A stretch of 64,000 nt of DNA from Streptomyces fagopyri (GCF_009498275.1 NZ_CP045643.1:3596001-3660000), one strand, 5' to 3'; positions 17,111-28,307 are shown, counted from the stretch's first letter. Made by a program: numbers and translations. The notes: generated by a model from the sequence alone, not told the origin.

Positions 17111-18328
17111 ATGCGGATCACGAACGCGACGATCCGGGCGGTCAACGGGCTGACGGCCCGTTGGGCGGGGGCGGTGTCCGGGGGAACCGTGTTCTCGGCG
17201 GCCGGGGTCTGGCCGCTGCTGGCCTTCCTCGCGGACGGGGCGGGTGGCGCGGCGCGTACGGAGCTCGCGGACGCGGTGGGACTGCCGGCCGGTGAAGCGG
17301 CGGCCGCGGGGCGCGAGTTGCTGGGCGGCCTGCGGGAGATACGGGGCCTCGACTCGGCGCTCGGGCTGTGGACCGAGCGGACCCTGGAACTCCGGGAGGA
17401 GTGGGAGGCGGGTCTGCCCGCCCAGGCGCGCGGAGTGCTCACCGGCCGGCCCGAGGACGACGCGGCGGCGCTGGACGCCTGGGCGCGGAAGCGGACGGAC
17501 GGGCGGATCTCCCGGCTGCCGGCCGACCTCGGCAAGGGCACCGAACTGGTGGTCGCGAGCGCGCTCGCCCTGCGCACCGAGTGGTTCCGGCCGTTCACGG
17601 ACGGATTCCTCCAACCCGACGCAGGCCCCTGGCTGCACCGGGAGCTGCGCGGGCTCCACCGCGACACCGTCCTGCTGGACCGGGTCGGTGTGGCCGACAC
17701 ACCGCACGGGGCGGTCACCGAGCTGAAGGTCCTCGGCACCACCGGCGTCGATGTCCATCTCCTGCTCGGCGAGGAGCGGATGAGCGCGGGTCAGGTCCTG
17801 GGCGCGGGCGTGGACGTCCTGGCGCGCCGGGTCCGGGCCGTTCCCGGGCACGAACTGCCGTACGGCGAGGCGGGCCCCGGTCTGCGGGTGTCGCGCGAGC
17901 GGTCCGGGGTCCCGTCCCCGCCGTCCCTCCACGTCACGACCGTGGCCTTCGACCTCGCCGCGGACCACGATCTCCTGGGCCTGCACGAGCTGTTCGGCCT
18001 CAGCTCGGCGAGGGACGCCCGGCGTCCGCACTTCCCGGGGATCAGTGACCGGCCGCTGTGCGTGGGGTCGGCCCGGCAGTCCGCCACCGCGGCCTTCGGC
18101 GCCCTCGGCTTCCGCGCCGCGGCGGTGACGGCCTTCACCGGCGTGGCGGCGGGACTCCCCGACCTCCGCCACCTCACCACCACCATCGAGGCCGTGTTCG
18201 ACCGCCCCTTCGGCTTCCTCGCCCTGCACCGCACCTCGCGCCTGGTCCTCGCGGCCGGGTGGATCACCGATCCGGAGCCGTTCGGGGAGGACGGGTACGA
18301 CGAGGACGAGAGCCCGGACGCGTGGTGA
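17111..18328 (+). CDS. Serpin-family protein
   Basis: A 405-residue protein with the serpin fold: an N-terminal helix region VNGLTARWAG, the strand VFSAAGVWPLLAFLADGA, then TELVVASALALRTEWFRPF and the C-terminal strands DRPFGFLALHRTSRLVLAAG. In the reactive-centre position is FGALGFRAAAVTAFTGVA. The hinge is only partly Ala/Gly-rich, so inhibition is likely but not proven. No signal peptide is visible, suggesting an intracellular protease inhibitor. A weak GGGACGG precedes ATG 17111. It is divergent from the septum-formation gene, with a threonine-synthase-like gene 104 bp downstream. Confidence 0.82.
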   Translation: MRITNATIRAVNGLTARWAGAVSGGTVFSAAGVWPLLAFLADGAGGAARTELADAVGLPAGEAAAAGRELLGGLREIRGLDSALGLWTERTLELREEWEAGLPAQARGVLTGRPEDDAAALDAWARKRTDGRISRLPADLGKGTELVVASALALRTEWFRPFTDGFLQPDAGPWLHRELRGLHRDTVLLDRVGVADTPHGAVTELKVLGTTGVDVHLLLGEERMSAGQVLGAGVDVLARRVRAVPGHELPYGEAGPGLRVSRERSGVPSPPSLHVTTVAFDLAADHDLLGLHELFGLSSARDARRPHFPGISDRPLCVGSARQSATAAFGALGFRAAAVTAFTGVAAGLPDLRHLTTTIEAVFDRPFGFLALHRTSRLVLAAGWITDPEPFGEDGYDEDESPDAW

Positions 18329-18432
18329 CCGCCGGGACATGGGAGGGCTCGGGGGATCCGCTCCCGGCCGATCCCGGGAACGGTATGGGAGCCCTCCCGG
18401 CACGGGCCGCCGTACGCGCATAACCTGCGCTC

Positions 18433-19596
18433 ATGACAGCTTTGCCGGATTGTTTCTGCCCGGCGGACGGCACGCGCGTCCCCGGCGGCTCGCTCGACTG
18501 GTGCTGCCCGGTCTGTCGCGGCCCGCTCGACCTGGACTTCGCGCCGACCCCCGCGTCGCTCAAGTCCCTGACCGGGCGCGTGAACTCACTGTGGCGGTAC
18601 GCGGAGTGCCTGCCCCTGTCCGCGCCCACGGTCAGTCTGGGCGAGGGACGCACTCCGCTGGTGACACTGCGCGAGGGCGTCTCGGCGAAGCTGGACTTCC
18701 TGATGCCGACGCTGTCGTTCAAGGACCGCGGCGCCGTCCTGCTCGCCGAACTGGCGCTGCGGCTGCGGCCCCGACGGGTTCTCGCGGACAGCAGCGGCAA
18801 CGCCGGGACGGCGATCGCGGCCTACTGCGCGCGGGCCGCGCTGCCGTGCACGGTGTACGTCCCCGGAGGAACGTCGCCGAAGAAGCTGGAGCAGATCGAG
18901 GCGCACGGGGCACAGGTGCGCCTCGTGGACGGGGACCGGGAGGCGGCGGCCCTGGCGGCGCGCGAGGCGGCGGACGAGCCCGGCACCTTCTACGCCTCCC
19001 ACGTCCACAACCCGTACTTCCTGCACGGCACGAAGACGTACGTGCACGAGCTCTGGGAGGATCTCGGCGGACGCCTCCCCGACGTCCTCGTCGTCCCGGT
19101 CGGCAACGGGACACTCCTCCTCGGCGCCGCCCTCGCCGTCGCCGAGCTGCACGGTGCGGGACTCATCGACCGGCGGCCCGCGCTGTACGCGGTCCAGGCC
19201 GCCGCCGTGGCACCGCTGGCGCACGCCTGGGACGAGGGCGCCGACGACCTCGTGGGCACCACCCCGACGGCCCCCACCTCCGCCGAGGGCATCGCCGTAC
19301 CGCGCCCGCCGCGGGCCCGCCAGATCCTGCGTGCCGTCCGTGACTCCGGTGGCGCCTTCCTGACCGTGACGGAGGACCAGATCCGGCACGCCCAGCGGGA
19401 CCTGGCGTCGCAGGGCCTCTACGTCGAGTCGACGGGCGTGGCGTGCTGGGCGGCCGTACGCGACGGTGTCCTCGGCACCCGGACGGCGGTGGTACCGCTG
19501 TGCGGGGCGGGGGCGAAGACGGGACTGGCCAGGGAGCGGGCGAGCTCCGGCAGCGACGGCTCCGGCCCCGGGCCGCTCACGACAGCGCAGCCATGA
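18433..19596 (+). CDS. Threonine synthase-like PLP-dependent enzyme
   Basis: A 387-residue fold-type II PLP enzyme that would convert O-phospho-homoserine to threonine, or a related beta-replacement reaction. The PLP lysine is in PTLSFKDRGAV (about residue 97), the Asn of the cofactor pocket in DSSGNAGTA, and the phosphate cup in PVGNGTLLLGA. The N-terminus carries four cysteines (CFCPADG and WCCPVC), a putative zinc ribbon seen in some of these enzymes. TAACCT at 18421-18426 lies six bases before the ATG and no Shine-Dalgarno is present, suggesting a leaderless mRNA. It may not be the housekeeping ThrC, which normally sits with homoserine genes. Confidence 0.8.
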   Translation: MTALPDCFCPADGTRVPGGSLDWCCPVCRGPLDLDFAPTPASLKSLTGRVNSLWRYAECLPLSAPTVSLGEGRTPLVTLREGVSAKLDFLMPTLSFKDRGAVLLAELALRLRPRRVLADSSGNAGTAIAAYCARAALPCTVYVPGGTSPKKLEQIEAHGAQVRLVDGDREAAALAAREAADEPGTFYASHVHNPYFLHGTKTYVHELWEDLGGRLPDVLVVPVGNGTLLLGAALAVAELHGAGLIDRRPALYAVQAAAVAPLAHAWDEGADDLVGTTPTAPTSAEGIAVPRPPRARQILRAVRDSGGAFLTVTEDQIRHAQRDLASQGLYVESTGVACWAAVRDGVLGTRTAVVPLCGAGAKTGLARERASSGSDGSGPGPLTTAQP

Positions 19597-19805
19597 GGAC
19601 CACCACCGTGACGCCGTCCCTGCACGGGATTCGCCACCACCTGCCCTACCCCGACGCCGTACGCCGCCTCACCCGTGCCCCGGCTGTGTCGAACGAGCAG
19701 GAAGAGGCCACGGCCCGGAATCTGTGCGGTGCAGAGCCCCGGGGCGTGAGAAATCCTGTGACGAGGGGTCAGCCGTCCCGGCACCATCCCGGCACGGGAA
19801 AGGAC

Positions 19806-19839
19806 AAAGGGCCCGACTCCGCAGAGCCGGGCCCTCTTT
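19806..19839. terminator. Bidirectional intrinsic terminator
   Basis: A hairpin pairs GGGCCCG-CTC with GAGCCGGGCCC and is flanked by AAA on the left and TTT on the right. It therefore works for the threonine-synthase-like gene from the left and for ychF from the right, with 19597-19805 otherwise empty. Confidence 0.75.
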
Positions 19840-19884
19840 GACCTGTACGTTCGCCGGATCAGCGATGGGGCGAGACGTCGGCGG

Positions 19885-20973
<1,089 letters not shown>

Positions 20974-21149
20974 GTTGCGACTTCCCGTACGTGAGGATGG
21001 GCGAAGGACCCTGTGGACTGCTCGGGCCGATCCACCAGTCTACGGCGTGCGCGCTCCCGTACCGGCGACCCGTCGAACGCATGGCCAAGGTCTGCTCATC
21101 GGCGTGTCTGAGGACCTGTTCCACACATAAACCGACCTAAGTTGGTCCA

Positions 21150-21752
21150 GTGGAGCAACACAGGACGCGCCCCCCTCAGTACCGGCAGCGACGCGACGCG
21201 CCTCTTCCCGCCCAGGCCGGGCGGAGTGCGACCGTCGGCCCGCAGAAGGGCACACCGCCCGCACGACGGCCCGCGCCGCTGCCCGCGGGGAGCGGGGGGC
21301 GGCTGCCGAACCCCCGGCTGACCGGGCTCGGCAGCGGGCTGTTCTGCGCCGCGGCGATGTTCGTCCTCGCCTGCGCCGACCAGCTGTTGTTCGGGGCGTC
21401 CGCGGCCGTGTACGGCGTGCTGTTCCTGCCCGTCTGCGCGCTGACCGCGCTCTGGGTGCGGCGCGGAGACCTCGTCAGCGCGCCCGTGGTCGTGCCGATC
21501 GCGTTCGCGTTCGGGCTGCTGCCCCTCGCCGGCGGGGGCGGCAGCGGCCGCCTGATGGGACTCGTCACCGCGCTGGCCACGCAGGCCGGCTGGCTGTACG
21601 GGGGCACGCTGGTCGCGGGGGTCATCGCGACCGTCCGCAAGGCGCGGCAGATGACCCGCCGGGCCGCGCAGCGGCGGAGCCGGACCCCCGCGCCCCGCCG
21701 GGCCACCACCCCCACCACCCCTCAGTCGAGGTCGGCCGGACAACTCGGCTAG
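21150..21752 (+). CDS. DUF6542-type membrane protein
   Basis: A 200-residue protein with a basic Pro-rich cytoplasmic N-terminus (1-55). A compact membrane domain of about four segments follows (60-82, 84-100, 112-130, 140-158), then a basic Ser/Thr/Pro-rich tail. Pattern and length fit a short Streptomyces membrane family I know as DUF6542. GTG 21150 has TAAGTT six bases upstream (21138-21143) and no Shine-Dalgarno, so it is probably leaderless. ACCGAC/GTTGGT around that hexamer forms an imperfect inverted repeat. Function unknown. Confidence 0.7.
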   Translation: MEQHRTRPPQYRQRRDAPLPAQAGRSATVGPQKGTPPARRPAPLPAGSGGRLPNPRLTGLGSGLFCAAAMFVLACADQLLFGASAAVYGVLFLPVCALTALWVRRGDLVSAPVVVPIAFAFGLLPLAGGGGSGRLMGLVTALATQAGWLYGGTLVAGVIATVRKARQMTRRAAQRRSRTPAPRRATTPTTPQSRSAGQLG

Positions 21753-21960
21753 GGAACGGAGGGGGGTGGCGGGGGGCCGGCGGGCGGGCGGTCGCCGCCA
21801 CCGTCGGACACGGCTGCCCGCACTCGGACACGGCTGCCCGCGCCTGGACACGGTGCGGGCTCGGCTGCGGGGGCCCGTCGGCCGAGGGAAGGACGGGCCG
21901 GTCGGCCGGAGGGAGACGGGCCCGTCGCAGGACCCGCGCCCCGTGTCCCGGAAGCCGGGC

Positions 21961-22710
21961 CTACGACGCCGTCTTCGCCGCTCTCATCGCCGCGCCCACG
22001 ATCCCCGCGTTGTTCTGGAGCTGGGCCGGGACGATCTCCGCCTTGATGCCCTCGATCAGCGGCAGGAACTTGTCCGCCTTGCGGCTGACGCCACCGCCGA
22101 TGATGAACAGCTCCGGGGAGAAGAGCATCTCCACATGGGTGAGGTACTTCGTGACCCGGCGCGCCCAGTGCTCCCAGGTCAGTTCGTTGTCCTCCTTGGC
22201 CTTCGTGGAGGCGCGCTTCTCCGCGTCGTGGCCGCCGAGCTCCAGGTGGCCCAGCTCCGTGTTCGGGACCAGCTCGCCGTCGACGAAGAGCGCGCTGCCG
22301 ATCCCCGTGCCGAAGGTGAGCAGAAGGACCGTGCCCCGGCGGTCGCGGCCTGCACCGAACTGCATCTCGGCGACGCCCGCCGCGTCCGCGTCGTTCAGGA
22401 CCGTCACCGGCAGGCCGCCGAGCCGGTCGCCCAGCAGGGCGCGCGCGTCGGTGTCGACCCACGCCTTGTCGACATTCGCGGCCGTACGAATGGTGGCGCC
22501 GTCGGCGACCACCCCGGGGAAGGTGATACCGACGGGGCCCGTCCAGCCGAAGTGCCCGACGACCTCCTTCACGCCGTCCGCCACCGCGTCGGGCGTCGCC
22601 GGATGAGGAGTGAGCACTTTGTGGCGCTCCTCCGTCAAATCGCCGCGGTCCAGGTCCACAGGGGCGCCCTTGATCCCGGATCCGCCGATGTCCACACCGA
22701 AGATCTGCAT
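21961..22710 (-). CDS. ppgK: Polyphosphate glucokinase
   Basis: A 249-residue ROK-family sugar kinase that phosphorylates glucose using inorganic polyphosphate or ATP, feeding glycolysis. Motifs are the phosphate-1 loop [12 protein letters not shown] (4-15), the sugar-binding [14 protein letters not shown], the phosphate-2 loop [13 protein letters not shown], and [17 protein letters not shown], which is characteristic of PpgK rather than ordinary ROK glucokinases. TAACGT lies six bases upstream of the ATG, suggesting a leaderless mRNA. No regulator is adjacent. Confidence 0.92.
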   Translation of the reverse strand: MQIFGVDIGGSGIKGAPVDLDRGDLTEERHKVLTPHPATPDAVADGVKEVVGHFGWTGPVGITFPGVVADGATIRTAANVDKAWVDTDARALLGDRLGGLPVTVLNDADAAGVAEMQFGAGRDRRGTVLLLTFGTGIGSALFVDGELVPNTELGHLELGGHDAEKRASTKAKEDNELTWEHWARRVTKYLTHVEMLFSPELFIIGGGVSRKADKFLPLIEGIKAEIVPAQLQNNAGIVGAAMRAAKTAS

Positions 22711-22739
22711 GGCCCTACGTTACGTCGTACGACTGACAG

Positions 22740-23780
22740 TCACTTCTCGGGAATACCGGGAACAGCGGACACCGCGGAGGAACCGGACACGCCGTCCGTC
22801 CGCCGGCCCACCAGCGCCGCCGCCTCGGCGCGCAGGTCGCGGCGGAGCTCCTTCGGCAGCGAGAAGGTGATGGACTCCTCGGCCGCCTTGACGATCTCCA
22901 CGTCCTCGAAGCCGCGGGTGGACAGCCACTCCAGGACCTGCTCGACCAGGACCTCGGGGACGGAGGCTCCGGAGGTGACACCGACGGTCGTCACCCCGTC
23001 CAGCCAGTCCTCCTCGATCTCGCCGGCGAAGTCCACGAGGTACGCGTCGCGGGCGCCCGCGAGTTTGGCCACCTCGACGAGGCGTACGGAGTTCGAGGAG
23101 TTCTTCGAGCCGACCACGATGACGAGGTCGGCGTCCTCACCCATCTGCTTCACGGCGAGCTGACGGTTCTGCGTGGCGTAGCAGATGTCGTCGCTGGGCG
23201 GGGAGATGAGCTGCGGGAACTTCTCCTTCAGGGCGTCGACCGTCTCCATCGTCTCGTCGACCGACAGCGTGGTCTGGGAGAGCCAGACGACCCTGGACGG
23301 GTCGCGGACCTCGACCTTGGCGACGTCACCGGGGCCGTCCACGAGCGTGATGTGGTCGGGCGCCTCGCCGGAGGTGCCGATGACCTCCTCGTGGCCCTCG
23401 TGCCCGATCAGCAGGATGTCGAAGTCCTCGTTCGCGAAGCGGACCGCTTCCTTGTGGACCTTCGTGACCAGCGGGCAGGTGGCGTCGATGGTGGCGAGTC
23501 CGCCGGCCGCGGCCTCGTCGTGGACGGCAGGGGCGACGCCGTGCGCGGAGAACATGACGATGGACCCCTCGGGGACCTCCGCGGTCCGCTCGACGAAGAT
23601 CGCGCCCTTCTTCTCCAGGGTCTGCACGACGTACTTGTTGTGGACGATCTCGTGGCGGACATAGATCGGGGCCCCGTACTGCTCGAGGGCCTTCTCGACG
23701 GCGATCACGGCGCGGTCCACGCCCGCGCAGTAGCCACGGGGGGCGGCGAGCAGGACACGGCGGCCAGGCGAAGCAGTCAT
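22740..23780 (-). CDS. ispH: 4-hydroxy-3-methylbut-2-enyl diphosphate reductase
   Basis: IspH (LytB) catalyses the last step of the MEP isoprenoid pathway, reducing HMBPP to IPP and DMAPP with a [4Fe-4S] cluster. The three cluster cysteines are present in [10 protein letters not shown] (C18), [11 protein letters not shown] and [11 protein letters not shown]; the catalytic Glu-His environment [13 protein letters not shown] is also visible. The product is 346 residues; the C-terminus ends in a Ser/Gly-rich tail. ATG 23780 has TACGAT seven bases upstream and no Shine-Dalgarno. An ATG three codons earlier is possible. It supplies precursor for the UppS product encoded at 54.6 kb. It is divergent from xseA. 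Confidence 0.95.
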   Translation of the reverse strand: MTASPGRRVLLAAPRGYCAGVDRAVIAVEKALEQYGAPIYVRHEIVHNKYVVQTLEKKGAIFVERTAEVPEGSIVMFSAHGVAPAVHDEAAAGGLATIDATCPLVTKVHKEAVRFANEDFDILLIGHEGHEEVIGTSGEAPDHITLVDGPGDVAKVEVRDPSRVVWLSQTTLSVDETMETVDALKEKFPQLISPPSDDICYATQNRQLAVKQMGEDADLVIVVGSKNSSNSVRLVEVAKLAGARDAYLVDFAGEIEEDWLDGVTTVGVTSGASVPEVLVEQVLEWLSTRGFEDVEIVKAAEESITFSLPKELRRDLRAEAAALVGRRTDGVSGSSAVSAVPGIPEK

Positions 23781-23901
23781 GCACCCCATCGTAAGGCCGC
23801 GCCCGGCAGGCCGAAGATCGCCTCCTGGGCGGCAGGAGCCGGCATGTGACCGCCCGGTGCGTGCGGCCGCGTTGTCCGACCCTGCCACTACGCTCGGGCG
23901 C

Positions 23902-25110
23902 ATGGCTCTCAACACGTCCGCGGACGCTCCCCTGCCCGTCGGTGAGGTGTCGCGGCTCATCGGGGGATGGATCGACCGGCTCGGCGCGGTGTGGGTCGAG
24001 GGTCAGATCACACAGTTGTCGCGGCGCCCCGGCGCGGGGGTCGTCTTCCTGACGCTGCGCGACCCGTCGTACGACATCTCGGTGAGCGTCACCTGCTACC
24101 GGCAGGTGTTCGACGCCGTGTCGGACGTGGTGAGCGAGGGCGCCCGCGTCGTCGTACTCGCGAAGCCCGAGTGGTACGCGCCGCGCGGGCAGTTGTCGCT
24201 GCGCGCCACCGAGATCAAGCCGGTGGGGGTCGGTGAACTACTGGCCCGTCTGGAGCAGTTGAAGAAGTCCCTGGCGGCCGAGGGACTGTTCGCGGCCGAG
24301 CGGAAGAAACCACTCCCGTTCCTGCCCCGGCTCATCGGCCTGGTGTGCGGGCGGGCCTCCGCGGCCGAGCGGGACGTGCTGGAGAACGCGCGCCACCGCT
24401 GGCCCGCCGTCCGCTTCGAGGTGCGCAACGTCCCCGTGCAGGGAGTGCACGCCGTGCCGCAGGTCGTGCAGGCCGTGAAGGAGCTCGACGCGCTCGACGG
24501 CGTGGACGTGATCGTCGTGGCGCGGGGCGGCGGCAGTGTGGAGGATCTGCTGCCCTTCTCGGACGAGCAGCTCGTCCGCGCGGTCGCGGCCTGTCGTACG
24601 CCGGTCGTCTCGGCGATCGGGCACGAGCCGGACAGTCCGCTGCTGGACCTCGTCGCCGACCTGCGCGCCTCCACGCCGACCGACGCCGCCAAGAAGGTCG
24701 TACCGGACGTCGGCGAGGAGTACGAGCGGGTGCGGCTCCTGCGCGACCGGGCGCGGCGCAGTGTCCGGTCCTTCGTCGAGCGCGAGGAGCGCGGGCTCGC
24801 GCAGGCGCTGGCCCGGCCCTCGATAGAGGATCCGCACCGGATGGTCGACGGGCGGGCCGAGCAGGTCGAGTCGCTCCTGGACCGTGGCCGGCGCACGCTC
24901 GGGCACCTCCTGGACCGCGCCGACTCGGAGCTGACGCACACCCACGCGCGCGTGGTGGCCCTCTCCCCCGCCGCGACCCTCCGGCGGGGGTACGCGGTGC
25001 TGCAGCGGGCCGACGGTCAGGTGGTCCGGGACCCGGACGAGGTGACGGCGGGCGAGGCACTGCGGGCGCGGGTCGCCGAGGGTGAATTCTCCGTACGAGT
25101 GGATGCATAG
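23902..25110 (+). CDS. xseA: Exodeoxyribonuclease VII large subunit
   Basis: A 402-residue subunit of the single-strand exonuclease that trims DNA ends during repair. The N-terminal OB domain runs from [20 protein letters not shown] through residue 105. The catalytic core has [37 protein letters not shown] and [20 protein letters not shown], followed by a coiled coil (270-350) that binds the small subunit. TACGCT at 23889-23894 lies seven bases before the ATG and there is no Shine-Dalgarno. XseB follows after nine bases. Confidence 0.95.
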   Translation: MALNTSADAPLPVGEVSRLIGGWIDRLGAVWVEGQITQLSRRPGAGVVFLTLRDPSYDISVSVTCYRQVFDAVSDVVSEGARVVVLAKPEWYAPRGQLSLRATEIKPVGVGELLARLEQLKKSLAAEGLFAAERKKPLPFLPRLIGLVCGRASAAERDVLENARHRWPAVRFEVRNVPVQGVHAVPQVVQAVKELDALDGVDVIVVARGGGSVEDLLPFSDEQLVRAVAACRTPVVSAIGHEPDSPLLDLVADLRASTPTDAAKKVVPDVGEEYERVRLLRDRARRSVRSFVEREERGLAQALARPSIEDPHRMVDGRAEQVESLLDRGRRTLGHLLDRADSELTHTHARVVALSPAATLRRGYAVLQRADGQVVRDPDEVTAGEALRARVAEGEFSVRVDA

Positions 25111-25119
25111 GGTGGGCGC

Positions 25120-25353
25120 ATGACCGGCAAGGTGGACGAGACGCTCGGCTACGAGCAGGCGCGGGACGAGCTGATCGAGGTCGTGCGCCGCCTGGAGGCG
25201 GGCGGTACGACCCTGGAGGAGTCCCTCGCCCTCTGGGAGCGCGGCGAGGAACTGGCGAAGGTGTGCCGCCGCCGGCTGGAGGGCGCCCGGGCCCGGCTGG
25301 ACGCGGCCTTGGCGGAGGAGGAACCGAAGGACGGGGACGCGGGCACCGAGTGA
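25120..25353 (+). CDS. xseB: Exodeoxyribonuclease VII small subunit
   Basis: A 77-residue helical protein that decorates the coiled coil of XseA. The family signature is clear: [18 protein letters not shown], then [18 protein letters not shown] and [17 protein letters not shown], with an acidic tail. It starts nine bases after xseA. TAGGGT at 25108-25113 inside the xseA end lies six bases before the ATG, and a purine-rich GGGTGGGCG could also act as a weak ribosome site, so it may have its own promoter as well as readthrough. Confidence 0.93.
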   Translation: MTGKVDETLGYEQARDELIEVVRRLEAGGTTLEESLALWERGEELAKVCRRRLEGARARLDAALAEEEPKDGDAGTE

Positions 25354-25457
25354 CGCGGGCACCGGTGCCCCGCGGCACCGGTGCCGTCCCGCCGCGCTCA
25401 CCCCTCCGGTACCACCGGCCCTCACCGGCACCCCGTCGAGTGGGGAACACCGCTCAC

Positions 25458-25503
25458 CGTACGAATCCGGTGACACTCCCCGTACGAATCCGGTGACACT
25501 CCC
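25458..25503. repeat. Perfect 23-bp tandem duplication upstream of the nitroreductase gene
   Basis: The 23-bp unit CGTACGAATCCGGTGACA plus CTCCC occurs at 25458-25480 and is repeated exactly at 25481-25503. A partial third copy, GGTGACAGCGAGTGACACTC, follows to about 25524. The array sits about 120 bp upstream of a recognisable promoter, in the 353-bp gap 25354-25706 that contains no gene. A spacing of 23 bp is close to two helical turns, so bound proteins would lie on one face. Confidence 0.75.
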
Positions 25504-25624
25504 GGGTGACAGCGAGTGACACTCCCCGGCGAGAGCGGTGCAGCGCCCTTGTCCCGCGCGCCGCCGCGTCGTCCCGCGCCACCCCCGCGATCCTGTGAAG
25601 CGGATCACCTGGCCGACTTTTTGG

Positions 25625-25652
25625 TTGAACCTTAAATTTTCTCGGGTACTGT
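25625..25652 (+). promoter_or_regulatory. Predicted sigma-70 type promoter of the nitroreductase gene
   Basis: TTGAAC (25625-25630) and TACTGT (25647-25652) are spaced by 16 bp in an unusually AT-rich patch (CTTAAATTTTCT). The patch could also hold a regulator site. GAGAAGG before ATG 25707 is the ribosome binding site, giving a leader of about 48 nt. Confidence 0.55.
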
Positions 25653-25706
25653 CGTTCCTGCCAGCCGATCCCCACGGATCCACCGCACGTCCCGAGAAGG
25701 TTCCCC

Positions 25707-26297
25707 ATGTCTCTTGTTCTTGACCCCGCCGCCCAGGACCTGCTGTTCCGCGAGGCCCGCACCGCGAACACGTTCACCGACGAGCCGGTGACCGACGAGC
25801 AGGTCCAGGCGATCTACGACCTGGTCAAGTTCGGCCCGACCTCGATGAACCAGTCGCCCCTGCGCATCACCCTGGTCCGCTCCCCCGAGGCCCGCGAGCG
25901 CCTCGTGCAGCACATGGCCGAGGGCAACCAGCCCAAGACCGCCACGGCCCCGCTGGTCGCGATCCTCTCCGCGGACAACGAGTTCCACGAGGAGCTGCCG
26001 ACCCTGTTCCCGCACTTCCCGCAGGCCAAGGACGCCTTCTTCGCCGACCGCGGGGTCCGCGAGGGCAACGCCGCGCTGAACGCCGCCCTCCAGGCCGCCT
26101 ACTTCATCATCGGCGTCCGCGCCGCCGGTCTCGCCGCCGGCCCGATGACCGGTCTCGACTTCGCGGGCGTCCAGAAGGAGTTCCTGGACGACGACCACAC
26201 CCCGCTGATGGTCGTCAACATCGGCAAGCCGGGCGAGGACGCCTGGTTCCCGCGCTCCCCGCGCCTGGGCTTCGACGAGGTCGTCACGACCGTCTGA
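25707..26297 (+). CDS. Nitroreductase family protein, RutE/malonic semialdehyde reductase-like
   Basis: A 196-residue FMN-dependent NAD(P)H oxidoreductase. FMN contacts are suggested by REARTANTFTDEPV near residue 12 and FGPTSMNQSPLRITLV near residue 45, with NAALQAAYFIIGVRAAGLAA and PMTGLDFAGV in the second half. The pattern matches the RutE/HadB group, which reduces malonic semialdehyde or related aldehydes, rather than classic nitroaromatic reductases. The gene stands alone between its promoter and a strong terminator. The true substrate is not shown. Confidence 0.85.
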   Translation: MSLVLDPAAQDLLFREARTANTFTDEPVTDEQVQAIYDLVKFGPTSMNQSPLRITLVRSPEARERLVQHMAEGNQPKTATAPLVAILSADNEFHEELPTLFPHFPQAKDAFFADRGVREGNAALNAALQAAYFIIGVRAAGLAAGPMTGLDFAGVQKEFLDDDHTPLMVVNIGKPGEDAWFPRSPRLGFDEVVTTV

Positions 26298-26317
26298 TCC
26301 CCCCCCGGACACACGAG

Positions 26318-26350
26318 AAGGGCCCCCGGCAATGGCGCCGGGGGCCCTTT
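26318..26350. terminator. Strong intrinsic terminator between convergent genes
   Basis: AAGGGCCCCCGGC pairs with GCCGGGGGCCCTT across a short AATGGC loop, ending in TTT. It closes the nitroreductase transcript; the AA on the other side makes it usable for the convergent DUF4245 gene. Confidence 0.85.
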
Positions 26351-26432
26351 GTCGTCTGCCGCCGTCCGTCCTCACCCGCTGTCGCCCGCGGTCGTCCACC
26401 GCCGTCGGCGGCCAGGAGGCGGCCGGCCCTGA

Positions 26433-26951
26433 CTACGACGTCTTCAGCGCCCCGGCCATCCTCACGAGCTGCCCGAACGACGCCGTCCCGGTCACCACCG
26501 TCGTCGACCCCTTGCCCCGCAGCACGAGGGCGTCGTACTTGTCACCCTTGTACCGCACCCACGTCCGGTCGCCGATCCGCTCGGTGGCCTTCGTGGCCGC
26601 GGCGCCCTGGCTGGCCGAGTCGATGAACGCGGCGGCCCGCTGAGTGGACTGCTCGACCGCCACGTACTGACCTTCGGGGTCGTGGAAGCCCAAGTGCCAG
26701 GCGTCGAACTCGGCGCCGTCGTAGCGCACCGACGTCGCCTTCCACGTCCCGGGCAGCCCCTCGGGAGCCGCCACCGGATACGACGCCGCGCGACGCGCCG
26801 TGAGCAGCTCGACACGGTAGTCGACGCGCTTGAGGGGAGGCTCGGAGTCGTCGTGCGGGATGAAGATGTAGATGACGCCCGCCATGATCCCGATCAGACC
26901 CAGGGAGAGGAGCATGTCCCGGACCGTCTGCTTGCCTTTCGTACCTGCCAC
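26433..26951 (-). CDS. DUF4245 membrane-anchored protein
   Basis: A 172-residue protein with a short basic N-terminus and one membrane segment (residues 13-31, [19 protein letters not shown]), followed by an external domain. That domain begins [25 protein letters not shown] and ends in [18 protein letters not shown], matching actinobacterial DUF4245. The GTG at 26951 is preceded by a G-run that may serve as ribosome site. The gene is divergent from glpX, an arrangement I recall from related Streptomyces. No function is known. Confidence 0.82.
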   Translation of the reverse strand: MAGTKGKQTVRDMLLSLGLIGIMAGVIYIFIPHDDSEPPLKRVDYRVELLTARRAASYPVAAPEGLPGTWKATSVRYDGAEFDAWHLGFHDPEGQYVAVEQSTQRAAAFIDSASQGAAATKATERIGDRTWVRYKGDKYDALVLRGKGSTTVVTGTASFGQLVRMAGALKTS

Positions 26952-27076
26952 CCCCCTATCGTCGCAGGTGCCCTGGCCTGCTCATCCGTGGGGCCCCCTG
27001 CTCATTTTGTCAGTCTGGCGATAGAGTCGGGGCACACCCTCATCCGGCCGTCGTCGTATCAGAAAGGTGCGCTCCG

Positions 27077-28108
27077 ATGACCGAGCATCATCTGCCGTCC
27101 GAACTCGAGGTCCCTTCCGAGGCCCCCGACCGAAATCTCGCCCTGGAACTCGTCCGGGTCACCGAGGCCGCCGCGATGGCCGCGGGCCGCTGGGTCGGCC
27201 GCGGCGACAAGATCGGCGCCGACGGCGCCGCCGTACGCGCCATGCGGACCCTCGTCTCCACCGTCTCGATGAACGGCGTCGTCGTCATCGGTGAAGGCGA
27301 GAAGGACGAGGCCCCGATGCTCTTCAACGGGGAGCGTGTCGGCGACGGCACCGGCCCCGAGTGCGACATCGCCGTCGACCCGATCGACGGGACCACGCTG
27401 ACCGCCAAGGGCATGACCAACGCGATCGCCGTACTGGCCGCCGCCGACCGCGGCACCATGTTCGACCCGTCCGCGGTCTTCTACATGGACAAGCTGGTCA
27501 CCGGCCCGGAGGCCGCCGACTTCGTCGACATCAACGCACCCGTGTCGGTGAACATCCGCCGGGTCGCCAAGGCCAAGAAGTCCACCCCCGAGGACGTCAC
27601 GGTCGTCATCCTCGACCGGCCGCGCCACGAGGGGATCATCAAGGAGATCCGCGAGACCGGCGCCCGGATCAAGCTCATCTCCGACGGTGACGTCGCGGGC
27701 TCGATCCTCGCCCTGCGCGAGGGAACGGGCATCGACCTGCTGCTCGGCATCGGCGGTACGCCCGAGGGCATCATCTCGGCCTGCGCCGTGAAGTGCCTCG
27801 GCGGCACCATCCAGGGCAAGCTGTGGCCCAAGGACGACGAGGAGCGGCAGCGGGCGCTCGACGCGGGCCACGACCTCGACCGTGTGCTGTTCACCGACGA
27901 CCTGGTCTCCGGCGAGAACGTCTTCTTCGTCGCGACCGGTATCACCGACGGCGAGCTGCTGCGCGGGGTGCGCTACCGCGCCGAGGTGGCGACGACCGAG
28001 TCGATCGTCATGCGCTCCAAGTCGGGCACGGTCCGGCAGATCACCTCCGAGCACCGGCTGAGCAAGCTGCGGGCGTACAGCGCGATCGACTTCGACCGCG
28101 CGAAGTAG
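27077..28108 (+). CDS. glpX: Fructose-1,6-bisphosphatase class II
   Basis: A 343-residue metal-dependent phosphatase of gluconeogenesis that hydrolyses fructose 1,6-bisphosphate; in actinobacteria this class is usually the only such enzyme. The inositol-monophosphatase-like metal motif is [16 protein letters not shown], preceded by [33 protein letters not shown] and [19 protein letters not shown] are also typical. GAAAGGTG precedes ATG 27077 by about 10 bases. A terminator follows at 28274. Confidence 0.95.
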   Translation: MTEHHLPSELEVPSEAPDRNLALELVRVTEAAAMAAGRWVGRGDKIGADGAAVRAMRTLVSTVSMNGVVVIGEGEKDEAPMLFNGERVGDGTGPECDIAVDPIDGTTLTAKGMTNAIAVLAAADRGTMFDPSAVFYMDKLVTGPEAADFVDINAPVSVNIRRVAKAKKSTPEDVTVVILDRPRHEGIIKEIRETGARIKLISDGDVAGSILALREGTGIDLLLGIGGTPEGIISACAVKCLGGTIQGKLWPKDDEERQRALDAGHDLDRVLFTDDLVSGENVFFVATGITDGELLRGVRYRAEVATTESIVMRSKSGTVRQITSEHRLSKLRAYSAIDFDRAK

Positions 28109-28273
28109 CTTCGCGGCACGCGGGACCGCCCGGTCGCGCGTGCCGGGGAGCCACGGGGACGCCGGAGGCCGTGCGGTGCCTGTGGAGAACGTCCTCGGCG
28201 GTAAGGAGCGGTACGTACGGAGAGTCGTCCGGAGCGGTGCGTGCACACGCGGACCGGAGCCGTACACACGGAG

Positions 28274-28307
28274 AAGGGGCGCCCCCTGTGCGGAGGGGCG
28301 CCCCTTT
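28274..28307. terminator. Bidirectional intrinsic terminator
   Basis: AAGGGGCGCCCC pairs with GGGGCGCCCCTT around a CTGTGCGGA loop, with TTT to the right and AA to the left. It separates glpX from the convergent WhiB-like gene, whose stop is 15 bp away. Confidence 0.85.
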
